In this document: positions 9,602 to 19,873 of the stretch, piece after piece
How the letters are laid out: each line of letters opens with the position of its first letter
Numbering within the stretch: position 1 is the stretch's first letter
NCBI GenBank assembly: GCA_002286855.1
Contig: NRSV01000131.1
Location: forward strand, 1-39,949
DNA length: 39,949 bases
Source of the DNA: Bipolaris cookei
Taxonomy: Eukaryota; Ascomycota; Dothideomycetes; Pleosporales; Pleosporaceae
Direction of reading: 5' to 3'
Program-made: the position numbers and the translations under genes
Notes under the pieces: generated by a model
Databases searched by the model: none
What the model saw: only the letters and a program-made list of their open reading frames with translations
Told to the model about the DNA's origin: nothing

Positions 9602-9801
9602 CATACATAGGCATATCGTTTTAGATCGTTTTTTGGAAAACAGGTTAAGCAGAATTTAGCGTACCAAACTTTATTGTGACCAATCAGAGAAAATCTTGTT
9701 ATTGACGGCCTCTGTTTAATTGGCTGAAAACAACTTTGGTACGCTAAATTCTGCTTAACCTGTTTTCCAAAAAACGATCTAAAACGATATGCCCATGTAT
9801 G
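9602..9801. mobile_element. MITE-like palindromic element
   Basis: Terminal inverted repeats of 67 bp (9602-9668 and 9735-9801) differ at one position only; the inner 59 bp (9610-9668 against 9735-9793) are perfect. The centre (9669-9734) is 66 bp and non-coding. The repeats begin CATACATRGGCATATCG. No convincing target duplication is seen in the flanks. It lies exactly at the truncated 5' end of the LINE. The parent family is unknown. Confidence 0.8.
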
Positions 9802-9998
9802 GCCTCACATCCCAGGAGACTATGGCACTAAGGCTGCATGATCTCGAAAAAGAACGGCAAGCGCTCTCCATACGAATCGGACAAAGATCAAGCAGAAGAT
9901 ACACAACCCAAACGCTAGGAGCAACAAGAATAGGTGTTATAGGCACTACTTTGGCGGCTGGCCAGCTCATTGCAGCGTTGGCCTACGCTATAATGTAA
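9789..9998 (+). other. Small ORF of unknown nature, start codon within the MITE end
   Basis: A 69-aa frame with a polar, charged first half (RLHDLEKERQ) and a hydrophobic C-terminus (IGVIGTTLAAGQLIAALAYA) that could be a membrane segment. The ATG at 9789 lies in the MITE repeat, so the original start is lost or this is the tail of a disrupted gene. I do not recognise it. It could equally be chance. Confidence 0.2.
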
Positions 9999-10558
9999 GG
10001 AAATTGTAGTGGTCAACGGCAGGCCCAAGGATGGAACATTTGCTTATCACGTCTAGACATGTACTCGCATAAAGGGGTGAATAGCGCTTGTCGAGCTACT
10101 ATGTAATGTTGAATAGCTTTCTTCTCAACGCTCAAATATAAATCAAATGGTGAGCGACAGACTATGTCTTGATGATTACCTGAAGAATGGTTGCATGGAA
10201 GCCCTTGAATTTTGAAAAATTTGATAGTGCGAATTGAATAAGAATGTAGACTTTGATGGAGCCACGGCTGGACGCCGTTATTGGACTAACAATTGTTATG
10301 AGCGCTTACAATACCACAATGTCGTATCCAGTAACAGTGGGTAGAGGGCACAGACAATTGATATTGATAGCTGGATAATTTATCTAGGTCGCTGCTAAGA
10401 TCTATGGTTTTATGAAGAGATTAATCGTGTAAATTAGCGAAACAAGTATTCTGTGAGCTAGATCGGCTGATGTTGCTCCGGCGAAGACGCCACTCTTGGA
10501 GATGGGTAAAAAGAGTTAAAGAGCTCGGATAGTGCGGTACATAGAAGCCTTGATCATT
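9999..10558. other. Intergenic region, no gene seen
   Basis: This stretch probably includes the 3' untranslated region of the flavin oxidase gene to the right. No long reading frame, repeat or RNA gene is evident. It marks the border between the transposon nest and the biosynthetic cluster. Confidence 0.5.
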
Positions 10559-12239
10559 CTAATAAGTAAAACCATTCGTGAAATTGAAAAGGTTTTGCGG
10601 ATCCCATTTTTGCTTGACTTGCTCAAGCTGCGGAAGTTTTGCTGCAGTATACCAAGCATTACGACCTTCATCGCCATGTGCGTAGTTAACGTAGACCTCG
10701 AGTCCCTTCGCGCCGTTGAGCTTTGTAAAATTTCCACGTATCTCTTTTGCGAACTTCGCGATAGCAGATATTTGTGCATCTGTAGTGAAGCCACTGAAGC
10801 TCATGAATCTACAGAAGCATTAGTTGCCAGCAAACATGGGTGCACATGGCTGTTGCTGGGACTTACAAATATGCCATTGCGGCTCGATACGGATACGCTG
10901 TCGCTTGGTCTGGTGTCTCGAGCGAGACTCTAGTAGGGAATATCTCCGTGACCATGTAGGATGTCGTCAGATTAGTTGCGGCATAGAAGTCAATATACGC
11001 ATCAAGCGTCTTCTGGTAGGTTGCAACATCATACTGATACAGATTCATGCCATATGCTGCTTGGGGAAGACCTGAGATACAGCCGAGAGGATCGACACCA
11101 AAGCGATTTTCCAGGATAAGACGGTTGTATGGAATCATGGTCACATTGAACTGGAGAGCTTTGACAGAGAGTAGTGGCTGAAGGATCTCTCTCCCATCTT
11201 TTTCTGTGCCTATGTACACGGCATTGATCATTATAACGACCTGTATGTTATTTTAGTGCCCTGCAGTCAACTCTGACTTCTTGAACTAACCGTTTCTAAG
11301 GTAGATGAGTATTGTATGGCGCTTGTAAGGGCTAAAGCATCCGGCTGATTCTGGGTAAACGACTTTAGAACGTTGAAAATAGTAGCATTCGCGCTGACTG
11401 GGAACAGAAAATCGCCGTTCAAAGCCTGACCGCTGTTGGTCTGTTCATGTAATTTGTAAGTAGCAGAAGTTATGAGACCGAAGTTCTGTCCGGCTCCTCT
11501 GATACCCCAAAACAGATCACTATTCTCGGAAAGTGATGCATTAACAATGTCTCCCTTTCCGGTCACAATGGTCACCGATTGGAGTGCGTCTATGATCAAG
11601 CCATGAAGACCTTGATAGACGCCGATGCCGCCACCTATGGTAGCGCCAACCATTCCGACGCATGAGCAGGATCCGGTCTCTAACAGGAATGAGAGTCAGT
11701 GTCATGTTGAAGAAGTTAAGGAAGAACAACCTACGTATCTCTTTTCCAGCCTCATACACAGGGTTCAAAACTTCTCCAAAAGTTACAGCGCCTCCAATAG
11801 TCATTGTGCTTGCTGCAGAATCAATTGATACCCCTTTGAAACCACCGAGATCTATGTTGATTCCGTTCTTCAGGGCGCTAGTAGTTGTGGTATAACCATG
11901 GCCACCACCTGTTCCCATGAACGGGATACTATTGCTTGAAGCGTAACGAACCTTCGCACTAGCATTAGAGTCGAATAAATAGTAAACAAGAAATATTTTT
12001 GAACTTACGATAGTTGCGACATCATTGGCAGTAGCAGGTTTCACACCCACAACAAAGGATGGCGCATCATAGACGTTCCACCTTTGCTTGATCTCGGTAT
12101 CGTAGGACTGCGAACTAGAAAGTACGACTTCTGAGCTAGAGGATAGCTGAGTTTTGAGGTAATTTTGAATTTCTCCTGGAGTCACTGCCCATGCCAGATT
12201 GACCGAGCAGAGTAGTCCGAGAACCAGCTGTGCTGCCAT
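10559..12239 (-). CDS. FAD-linked (berberine bridge enzyme-like) oxidoreductase
   Basis: Five exons: 12239-12009, 11951-11735, 11679-11291, 11240-10867 and 10808-10559 (486 aa); introns 50-58 nt and all frames close. The N-terminus (MAAQLVLGLLCSVNLAWA) is a signal peptide. The FAD_binding_4 domain shows 'IPFMGTGGGHGYTT' (His95) and 'TGSCSCVGMVGATIGGG' (Cys154); in bicovalent members of this family such His and Cys bind the flavin. The C-terminal BBE segment 'YVNYAHGDEG...KWDPQNLFNF' is complete. Family members carry out oxidative cyclisation, dehydrogenation or coupling; here probably a late step on the polyketide, in the secretory route. It is divergent from the decarboxylase gene, with a TATATAG at 12286-12292 upstream. 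The first intron uses an AAG acceptor, chosen because the earlier TAG breaks the frame. Confidence 0.9.
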
Positions 12240-12496
12240 GTTTGCAAACGGCAGGTGTTTAAATCACTCATCAGGGAGATAACACTATATAGTCCAATCA
12301 CCTGGCCCGTGGTAACATGTGCTCCATCCTGGCAATAAAATAAGCCGGTGAGGATTAATGAGTCGGGCAGATATTGAGGGGGCCCGGTTCGGTGTCAATG
12401 CGGAATTCGGCCGAAGTGTTTGCACCCAACAATAATTTATGCTCGATAAAGACCCATTAAACGTGCACAGATTATTGCAACATAGCCAGACTCAAG
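12240..12496. promoter_or_regulatory. Divergent promoter of oxidase and decarboxylase genes
   Basis: A 257-bp gap between two start codons. It contains TATATAG (12286-12292) followed by CCAAT, placed about 50 bp upstream of the oxidase start. A 10-bp palindrome, TTCGGCCGAA, lies at 12406-12415; its core TCGGCCG also occurs twice in the synthase/P450 promoter, so it is a candidate regulator site (inference). Confidence 0.5.
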
Positions 12497-13509
12497 ATGG
12501 GGAGGGTCGACGTTCATCATCATATGCTACCAACTGAATATGTGCAGAGTGCGTCGTTTATGGTAGATTGTTCAGGCTAGAACTGATTTCTTTGGCAGAA
12601 TGGAAAAACGCAGCTGGGATCCCCAAAGGACTTACGTTACCATCGTGGGATGTGGAACTGGACCTACAGTTCATGGACCGCAATGATATCGATGTCTCAA
12701 TCTTGTCCTTGAGCGCTCCAGGTCTTGCATTGGCATCATCTGCCGATGAAGCCACAAAACTATGCCGATGGGTCAACGACTACGCCAAGGAGATCTCCAC
12801 CAGTCACCCACATCGATTTGGTTTTTTTGCATCCGTACCCCCACTTACTCAGATCGACGGTTGCCTGGAAGAAGTGCGCTACTCACTCGATGTACTCAAG
12901 GCAGACGGAGTCGCGTTGTTGTCGAGTTATGACGACAAGTACTTGGGCCACGAAGACTTCCGTCCTCTTTGGGAAGAACTTCACAGTCGTAACGCAGTAG
13001 TTTTTATCCATCCAACCTTTGGCAAAACTTGGGGCGCTCCATCTGACCCTACCATTCCCCGACCTATAATCGATTTTCCTCACGAGACAACCCGAACAGC
13101 AATCAATCTCATCACGTCCAACATTATTCGTGACTTTTCAAACTGCAAGATCATTCTTTCTCATGGTGGCGGCACTCTCCCATACATGGCAACGAGAATC
13201 GCGCACCAAACAGCCGACCTTAAATTGAAAGATAAAACAGCCAACGATTTTATAAGAGAAGCAAAATCTTTCTACTTTGATCTTGCATTGACAGGATTCG
13301 AGACCCCCATCAAGCTCTTGCAAGATTTTGCCGGTACAGATCACATACTTTACGGAAGCGATTTCCCGTTCGCTCGTGAAGGAACTATCAGACCTCAAAT
13401 CGAGAACATTAACAACACGACTATGGAAGACGAAGCGCGGCATTCGATCGAATGTGGTGCTGCAAGGAAACTTTTTCCGCGTTGCAGGACCGATAAACAT
13501 GATGAATGA
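12497..13509 (+). CDS. Amidohydrolase-family decarboxylase (ACMSD-like)
   Basis: Two exons, 12497-12548 and 12599-13509 (320 aa). The protein is a TIM-barrel metal-dependent amidohydrolase of the ACMSD/aromatic-acid decarboxylase group: N-terminal HxH ('VDVHHHMLP', His7/His9), 'VFIHPTFG' (His155), 'ILSHGGGTLP' (His206) and 'YGSDFPFAR' (Asp272) supply metal and catalytic residues. The intron donor GTGCGT at 12549 is not the first choice by eye (GTAGAT at 12563 looks tempting), but only it keeps the frame and gives 'EYVQKWKNAAG'; a CTGAT branch site precedes the CAG acceptor. In fungal clusters relatives decarboxylate methylsalicylic or orsellinic-type acids, so it probably removes the carboxyl group from the synthase product. 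It is divergent from the oxidase gene. Confidence 0.88.
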
Positions 13510-13974
13510 TAGATCCTCTGTGTATTTTGTTGGTGAAGGTTGGGGCTTCTAGGTGACTTGCCCATTCCGGTATGAAGGAAATCGTAGAATAAGTGAAGTA
13601 GGCTACTATTATAACATGACAAAAATTCAATGCAGAAAGGACGTATTGAATATACTTGTGAAATCACTGATGCAAGATTGCCAGCTGATGGCATAACTTT
13701 GTTAATCCTGCATCAAACCTGGGAAGGGCTGCTAGAAGCTCAATAAATAAAGGTTTCCGCGGAAGCACTTGCAAAATTACGGCTTCATATGTTGTGCAAG
13801 ACTTGTTGGCTTCAAGTTACAGAAGGTGATGGCAGTTTGCATGGGTACCGCACGAGAGACGTGACATGAGTAAGACGTGTTTTTTTGGTCAAGTTATGAA
13901 TCTTCAAGAAAGCAATCGAGTATCGTTAGGATCATGGTGTCATTTCATGGCTCTACATTACCAAACATAGTAAC
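13510..13974. other. Convergent intergenic region
   Basis: A 465-bp gap between the 3' ends of the decarboxylase (+) and methyltransferase (-) genes. It should hold both 3' untranslated regions. No gene, repeat or RNA structure stands out. Confidence 0.5.
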
Positions 13975-14930
13975 CTAAGATATGGTGGAGATGGCGAGTT
14001 GATCCTATTCATGTTAGTAAAAGCTTCAATATGGGAGGTCTGCTACTCACAGGGCCCCCAAAAGGAAGAATAAAATCTGCTGTCTTCGTCGCATAGCTAA
14101 ATCCATCTGGTGAGGCCTCCGCCTTACCCGCCTGAACATATGCTAGATACTCTGGGGCGCCCGGGAAGATGATGTTATCGGCTAAAACAACAGATCCAGA
14201 TTTGAGCAGGGAGAGCTTTTCGCATAATTGCAAGTCGGAAATGTAAAAATCTTTCCAGTGATCCAGAAGCATGAAATCGACAGTGCTTTTCGCTACTGTT
14301 TCCTCCTTGACAAGGCGTGCTAACGACTCCGAAGCTGAGCCAACATGTATGGTGACAACGTCTCGTAGTCCTGCTAGATCAATGAGACTGGCAGCCACAG
14401 CTGCAATTATGGGATTCTTCTCGAACGACACGTAGCGAACGCGCTGTCCCGGGCTAGCTTGGCCCACCATGGCGCTGGCAAGGCAGATGGCAGAGTAGCC
14501 AACATAGGAGCCGAATTCGAGGAACAAGGCCGGTGCAGGCTCAGAAGTAGTGAGAAGTTTCGTTATGAATTCGCGTTTCTCTGCTCCAATGGTCATCAAC
14601 CCTCGCGGGATCGTGGCAGCGAAGTCGTCGATGGCGTTGCAGACCGCATCTGGATTGCCACGTATTTGTTCCAGATCCGGGCGGCTGTATACGTATTTCA
14701 ATAGCGCAAGCTCTTCAGCACCTTGATTCTATCGATACAAATCAGTCTTTTTTCGAAGTGGAACAGCTGGATGCTACAAATCGTACATGATTGGCTGCAA
14801 CAGTGGCATTAAAGAAGCCAGCACTATTTGCGACTTTGGGTGCTGAACCGTCAACAAGTGCATCAGTATCGAAGTACTTTGAAGTACCTCCCACGGGAGT
14901 AGCAGTGTTTGAGGGGAGGACAGCCGCCAT
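13975..14930 (-). CDS. Catechol-type O-methyltransferase (class I, SAM-dependent)
   Basis: Three exons: 14930-14787, 14728-14051 and 14004-13975 (283 aa). The Rossmann fold shows SAM motif I 'FLEFGSYVGYS' (about residues 117-127), an acidic 'FEKNP' after strand 2, and the divalent-metal residues of the catechol OMT family: Asp204 in 'LLDHWKD' and Asp232-Asn233 in 'LADN'. This type methylates one hydroxyl of an ortho-diol. A last exon of ten codons is inferred from a GTGAGT donor at 14050, a perfect TACTAAC branch site and TAG acceptor; it replaces an odd tail with 'FGGPDQLAISTIS'. The gene is divergent from the dehydrogenase gene. A TATA-like ATATATA lies at 15019-15025. Its substrate would need a catechol, probably made by a cluster P450 (inference). 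Confidence 0.9.
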
Positions 14931-15300
14931 GTTTCTTCAATTCAAGATCCCTGTGTAGTATAGCAAAGTTGTGTCGATGATAATCAACATCAGCAGTACG
15001 TTGTATACCTAATGCGTCATATATACAAAACGCTATTAATTCGTGATACGCGATGCAAAAGTCGGGCACGTCGGTCCGTTTCGGGTACATTTGATTCGGT
15101 GACTGCACCCATCGCGAATTCAGCATGTATTAGTAGCAGTCTGCACACGGAGATAGGTGTTTGTAACGTAGCGCTTGCTTGGCCGGAGATAGTAAACACG
15201 GAGATAAACGTTCTCAAATAATCGCCATGCTATACAACTTCTAAGGCCCCCAAGCTGAGGGGTCATCTGCCACCATATCTGGAATACCAATCGCGTCACT
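14931..15300. promoter_or_regulatory. Divergent promoter of methyltransferase and dehydrogenase genes
   Basis: A 370-bp gap between divergent start codons. CATATATACA at 15018-15027 is a TATA candidate for the methyltransferase gene. Several CGG/CCG triplets occur (for example TCGGTCCG near 15070 and TGGCCGGA near 15180), the half-sites that Zn2Cys6 proteins favour, but no exact palindrome is seen. Confidence 0.4.
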
Positions 15301-16409
15301 ATGGGTTTCGTAACTACAGTTCTTCACTCCCAGTTTTTCATCAAGCCGCCGGTGCCCTCGTCCGATTTCTCCGGCCAAACAGTTGTCGTAACCGGCGCTA
15401 CATCTGGTCTTGGATACGAAGCAGCAAAACATGTACTGCGTCTCGGGGCGTCGAAGCTCATCCTTGCAGTGCGCAATGTTCCAAAAGGCGAACAAGTTGC
15501 GAAAGAGATCTCTGCGCTGTCCCTTCCTCTAAGCAATGTCGAAGTTTGGGGGTTGGATCTTAGCAGTTTTGCGTCTGTGAAGAAGTTTGGTAAGCGCATC
15601 AAGATGTTGGACCGCTTGGACGCCTTCATACAGAATGCGGGCATCATGACCAGCAAATTCACTTTAGTCGAAGAATACGAGAGTCAAATAGCAGTAAACG
15701 TTATAAGTCCAGCACTTCTCGGCTATCTTGTTATTCCCAAACTTCAAGAATCGGCCGCCAAAACTGGAAGTCGAGGAAGACTGGCTTTTGTGGGAAGCGA
15801 TCTCCAATTTCTTGCTCCCTTGAAGGAAAAGTCACGTCCGGGCAGTCTCCTCACAGCACTCAATTCGGAAGAGCACGCCGATATGAGCAATCGGTAAACA
15901 TGAATTGACGTAGTGACTCATATTGCGCACTAGCTAACGATCGATCACAGCTACGGCGTCTCTAAACTTCTGCTTATGTGGGTGGTGCGCGACTTAGCGC
16001 AACGATATCCATTGTCTGATCAGTCAAACGTACTCATTACCTGCCTAACACCTGGCCTCTGCCAAAGCGATCTAGTGCGCGATGACGAAAGTTGGATTGC
16101 CGGTGTCATCAGGCGCTTTATCATAGGAATTGTTGCACGGTCGACTGAAGTTGGCAGCCGCACCCTGGTGTTTGGTGCGAAGCCCGAACTTGGCGAGGAG
16201 TGTCACGGTGCATTTCTGATGGACTGCAAAGTTTGCGGAGAGTACGTATACTGTGAAGATGATCAATACCATGATTAGAGCAAAACTAACGAACGATTTG
16301 GCATAGTTTGACTGGCAACACCAAGTCGTCGGAGATGAAAGAGGCCAAAACAAAATTCTTGGGCGAGCTCCGTGCGCGCTTGCAGAAAATCTATCCTGAG
16401 CTTCCCTGA
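15301..16409 (+). CDS. Short-chain dehydrogenase/reductase
   Basis: Three exons: 15301-15893, 15951-16241 and 16307-16409 (328 aa). Classical SDR features: cofactor loop 'VVTGATSGLG' (residues 29-38), 'QNAGIM' (111-116), Ser166 in 'VGSDLQF', and 'YGVSK' with Tyr199/Lys203 that is rebuilt only by splicing the first intron (branch GCTAACG). Arg58 in 'AVRN' after strand 2 suggests NADP(H). The long form with an N-terminal extension resembles retinol dehydrogenase/WW-domain oxidoreductase-like SDRs common in fungal clusters. Likely role: oxidation or reduction of an alcohol, aldehyde or ketone on the polyketide. The third exon supplies a helical charged tail ending 'KIYPELP'. Confidence 0.9.
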
Positions 16410-16803
16410 AGTGCATTGTAGGTCATATTCCCGAGAAAATATTTTGTATGTTTTAGGTGCTCTTCAAAATCAAAAAATGATAATAGGTTTGGTGATGAGA
16501 CCAGGTGTTGTCATAAGTGCAGGTTCCACAGTGGTAGAGGCTAGCGGTGGCCATCCGCTTACCGCGGATACCTGTAGTTAAGAGCCCTGTAAGCTTTAAA
16601 GTAAAGTCTCCACCTTCAATATTTTTGTTTGGCGTTACGGTATGATAGTTTGAAAGTAATCGTGTACATACATATATAGCCGAGCCTTCACTTTCAGAAT
16701 TAGCCGATGCCGAAGGTAGCGATTATACCATCAATCTTCTAAAACGTGGCTTGTGGAATTTATAGTTGCGACTGATCACTAAAAATCCTTGGAAAGAGCG
16801 ACA
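16410..16803 (+). promoter_or_regulatory. Upstream region of first P450 gene
   Basis: A 394-bp gap between the dehydrogenase stop and the P450 start, holding the 3' end of one gene and the promoter of the next. TATATAG lies at 16673-16679, about 125 bp before the ATG. The short ORF inside is not supported. Confidence 0.4.
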
Positions 16804-18418
16804 ATGACGATACTTCATCCTGTCGAGATGTTGGGTATGCCCAAATGGCTGCTAGCTGCCTGTCTTGTGAGTGGTAAGCCCATCGTTTCAAGGCCCAAAC
16901 TAACAGCATCTACTAGCTCGTGTCGTTTTTGGTGCTTCGCGCCATCTACCGAGTAACATTCCACCCTTTGAAATCAGTCCCGGGTCCCATCAGCCGCGCG
17001 ATATCGCACATTCCCCATGCTCAATCGATCCTCAGCGGATACCTGCCACACGATCTCACTTCACTGCACGCCAAATATGGAGATGCAGTGCGGATATCAC
17101 CAGATATGGTATCTTTCACTGCAGCCAAAGCATGGACTGACATCTATGGGCATGGGCCAAACCGGAACTTTGCAAAATGGGGCATGACTCGCAGCCACAA
17201 GACTGTTGACCATCTCTTGTCAGCCAACGATGCAGACCACTCACGGCAACGAAGGACGGTCAACCACGCATTTAGCGACAAGGCATTGCGAGCTCAAGAG
17301 GGTCTTGTAATGCGCTACATCGATCAGCTGACGAGCGCACTTGCGGCAAATTCTACTACTGATATCAATATCAAGAATTGGCTGGAGTATACCGCATTTG
17401 ATATCGTCGGGGATTTAGCCTTTGGCGAGCCATTCGGATGTTTGTCAAACGGAGAATACCACCCTTGGGTTGGGCTATTGTTTCCCTTCATCAAAGCGCT
17501 TTCGCTGTTTGGAGTGGCCAGGCTTTTTAAACCTTTTACGATCTTCATAATTGCCCTTTTGCCAAAGAAGGACATCAAGGCGCGTATGCAACATATCAAG
17601 CTTAGCGCTGAGAAAGTCCACAAGCGTCTGGCGGCTGGTGAGCAACCGCACCGATCTGACTTTTGGACATATATCCTGCGACACAATGATGAAAAGGGCA
17701 TGAGTGTCGAAGAAATGGAATCGAACGCGAGTCTTTTCATCATTGGTGGAAGCGAGACTGTTGCGACGGCGTTGTGTGGAATCATGTACCTGTTGGCAAA
17801 GAACCCAGAGTCGATGCAGAAGCTACGCGCGGAAATCACGGCTGCATTCACCAAGCAGGAAGACATCAACATGATAAGTGTAGGCGGGCTAAAGATACTG
17901 CAGGCTACTATAAATGAGGGCATGCGTATCTACCCGCCTGTTCCAGCCGGTCTGCAGCGCATCGTTCCCAAGGGTGGTGCAGTCATTGCAGGACGTGCTA
18001 TGCCAGAAAACGTAAGCAAATTTTCTAAAATATTGCTATATAATATGATGTAGACTCTTATACACGAGTACTAACTACCCTTTTGTAGATCATTGTCAAT
18101 GTCTCTCAACAACCAGCATACCATCTCCCCAGTAATTTTGCACACCCTGAAAAGTTTGCACCAGAGCGTTGGCTTCTCAATGCGCCATCGGAATATTCAA
18201 GAGACCGGAAAGATGTGTTTCAGCCATTTAGTACTGGGCCACGCAATTGTGTCGGCAAAAATCTCGCCATGGCGGAGATGAAACTCATTTTGGCTCGTCT
18301 AGTGTGGCAATTTGAGTGGCAGCTAGCTGATGACAATTTCAACCTCGACAAGCAGCGAGTTTTCATCATGAGAGAGAAACCGGATCTAAACCTTCGTATA
18401 AAACTTAGGGAGTTGTGA
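16804..18418 (+). CDS. Cytochrome P450 monooxygenase (CYP65-like), copy 1
   Basis: Three exons: 16804-16866, 16917-18011 and 18089-18418 (495 aa). An N-terminal membrane anchor (WLLAACLLVSFLVL) spans the first intron and is followed by 'HPLKSVPGP'. The I-helix is normal, 'IIGGSETVAT' (about residues 296-305, with the acid-alcohol pair Glu301-Thr302). The ExxR is 'EGMR' (355-358), then 'PERW', and the haem loop is 'FSTGPRNCVG' with Cys440. Introns have TACTAAC or ACTAAC branch sites. The general look is that of the isotrichodermin-hydroxylase-like group found in polyketide clusters; it should hydroxylate the aromatic core or a methyl group at the endoplasmic reticulum. It is in tandem with the dehydrogenase gene. 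Confidence 0.92.
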
Positions 18419-19204
18419 TTGCATCGGAGCTCATAGTAATGTCGACTGTCGGTTATAGGTTGGTTTGTAATATGCCACAAGCCAAGCTGGTTGTTATGAT
18501 TTATGAGGACCACTATATTACATTTTTTTGATATATGACATGTACCTTTTCGGGGTTCATACAGGCTCTTAGCATCGTTCAATGAGTGTCTGGAAAATTA
18601 TGTTTGAGCGAGTATCACTAGCGCAATGGCTACCATATTCACTTTCATTTTATATATGAAATAGAAGCACTATCGTTGCGAGTATGAACAGCTAGATGAA
18701 CACACGTAACCGTTACGAAAAGGATTCATGCTGTATCATCGCGATGAATCTCGTTCTTTCAACCTCTTCCAGTCCGACTTGTTGACAACACCCACCCTCC
18801 TTCCTAGATATCGTCCACTAAACTATCCATATTCGTCTCACCGAACCGCGCATATGTATCATCCCCCCGGTAAATTCCCAGAAATCCCTTGAACCGATAA
18901 TCGGGCACTTTGAAAAAGTCGCCGAACAATTCAAGTCGCCGAATTACGGGTACATACCTTCACAAAACAGAACAACATGTGGCCGATCGACTGGCCAACA
19001 GGCCGACTTCTCAAACTAGGTCGCGGCATTTTTGAACAATGTTGATTGTAGTAATGGGAACAACGAAGGGTATGGTGTCTGCTCGAATTTTCAGAAGGAC
19101 TTTAGCTGCGTCCAATGTAACATGCTGTTAGGTTGTGATAGGTTGTCGAGGATGGTTACAAATGTGTGTGAAGAAAAATGCGATTGTATTGATCTGCTCT
19201 GGCC
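18419..19204. other. Intergenic region, no gene seen
   Basis: This stretch holds the P450 3' region and then about 600 bp without coding signs. The ORFs of 60-120 codons here lack codon structure or motifs. From about 19130 the sequence may belong to the LTR fragment that is clear from 19205 on. Confidence 0.45.
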
Positions 19205-19387
19205 CTCTATTATCGACCCGCCTTATCGTTATTTATACGTGGTGGTTGTGGGTGTCAAGATCAGGTTCGCTAAGGGTTCTTTTGGTTGCCCTGATAGACT
19301 CCTGGTGTTTACGTACTGGTGTAATAATAGAATTCCCTGAACGTCCTTCGGTTGAGGTTCAACGAATCCAGGTACTTACATCTGACA
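19205..19387 (+). repeat. LTR fragment inside the cluster (inverted copy at 36046-36229)
   Basis: 183 bp match the reverse complement of 36046-36229 with only about five differences. The sequence includes a TATA-like TTATTTATACG and ends abruptly after 'CTTACATCTGACA', as expected for an LTR 3' end; similarity stops in both copies at the same base. It lies between the first P450 and the 3' end of the synthase gene. The start is not certain, as the two copies diverge gradually upstream. The ORFs read through here are an effect of the repeat. Confidence 0.65.
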
Positions 19388-19873
19388 CATGCAGTGAAAG
19401 GCGGGCGAAGAAGAGGGCTAGTGTTTTTGGATTACCAAGATGCATACGTATTACTATGAGTGCAGCGGCTCATCTTTAGAGTCCCAAACGCGTATACGAG
19501 GCAATGGAGAGATGAAATTGTGGCTTTACTTGTTTCGTTGTTGTAGCGAGACTTGACCTAGGTACATGGACAAGGGAGATATGGCTTGCGCCCAGGAAAC
19601 TTAAGTGCTCAAGGCGCTTCTGATAAACCTTTGAAGGTAGAGCTGGAACCTTTCAATTGTGTGATGGTAGCTCGTGATTGACAATGAAGAAACACGATGA
19701 ATGATTCGAGTGTTATTCTTTCAAATTCCTGATGAGCAAACTGAATATTGTTTTTGACAATTATATGAACAGATCATGAAAAACAATAGAACTCTGAGAA
19801 GCATTTCAAGCGCCGATACGCCATGTGTTCATCGAGTAGACCTAGATATCAGAAAACCATAAAATCATCCGCC
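19388..19873. other. Spacer downstream of the polyketide synthase gene
   Basis: No gene is seen. The part next to 19873 should be the synthase 3' untranslated region. Nothing repeated was found elsewhere in the window. Confidence 0.45.

Noticed and set aside
9602..9801. 8-bp target duplication CATACATA/CATGTATG around the MITE
   Set aside because: These bases pair with each other as an extension of the inverted repeat, so they belong to the element and are not a direct duplication.
11959..12008. TAG acceptor for the first intron of the flavin oxidase gene
   Set aside because: It breaks the reading frame; the AAG acceptor 7 nt later gives the family-like 'VRYASSNSIPFMGTGGGHG'.
12563..12598. 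GTAGAT donor as first intron of the decarboxylase gene
   Set aside because: It puts exon 2 out of frame with every acceptor nearby; the GTGCGT donor at 12549 restores the frame and a sensible protein.
19032..19479. ORFs of 102 and 114 codons
   Set aside because: They run through the LTR fragment, and the similarity to the ORF at 35867-36299 comes only from the repeat.
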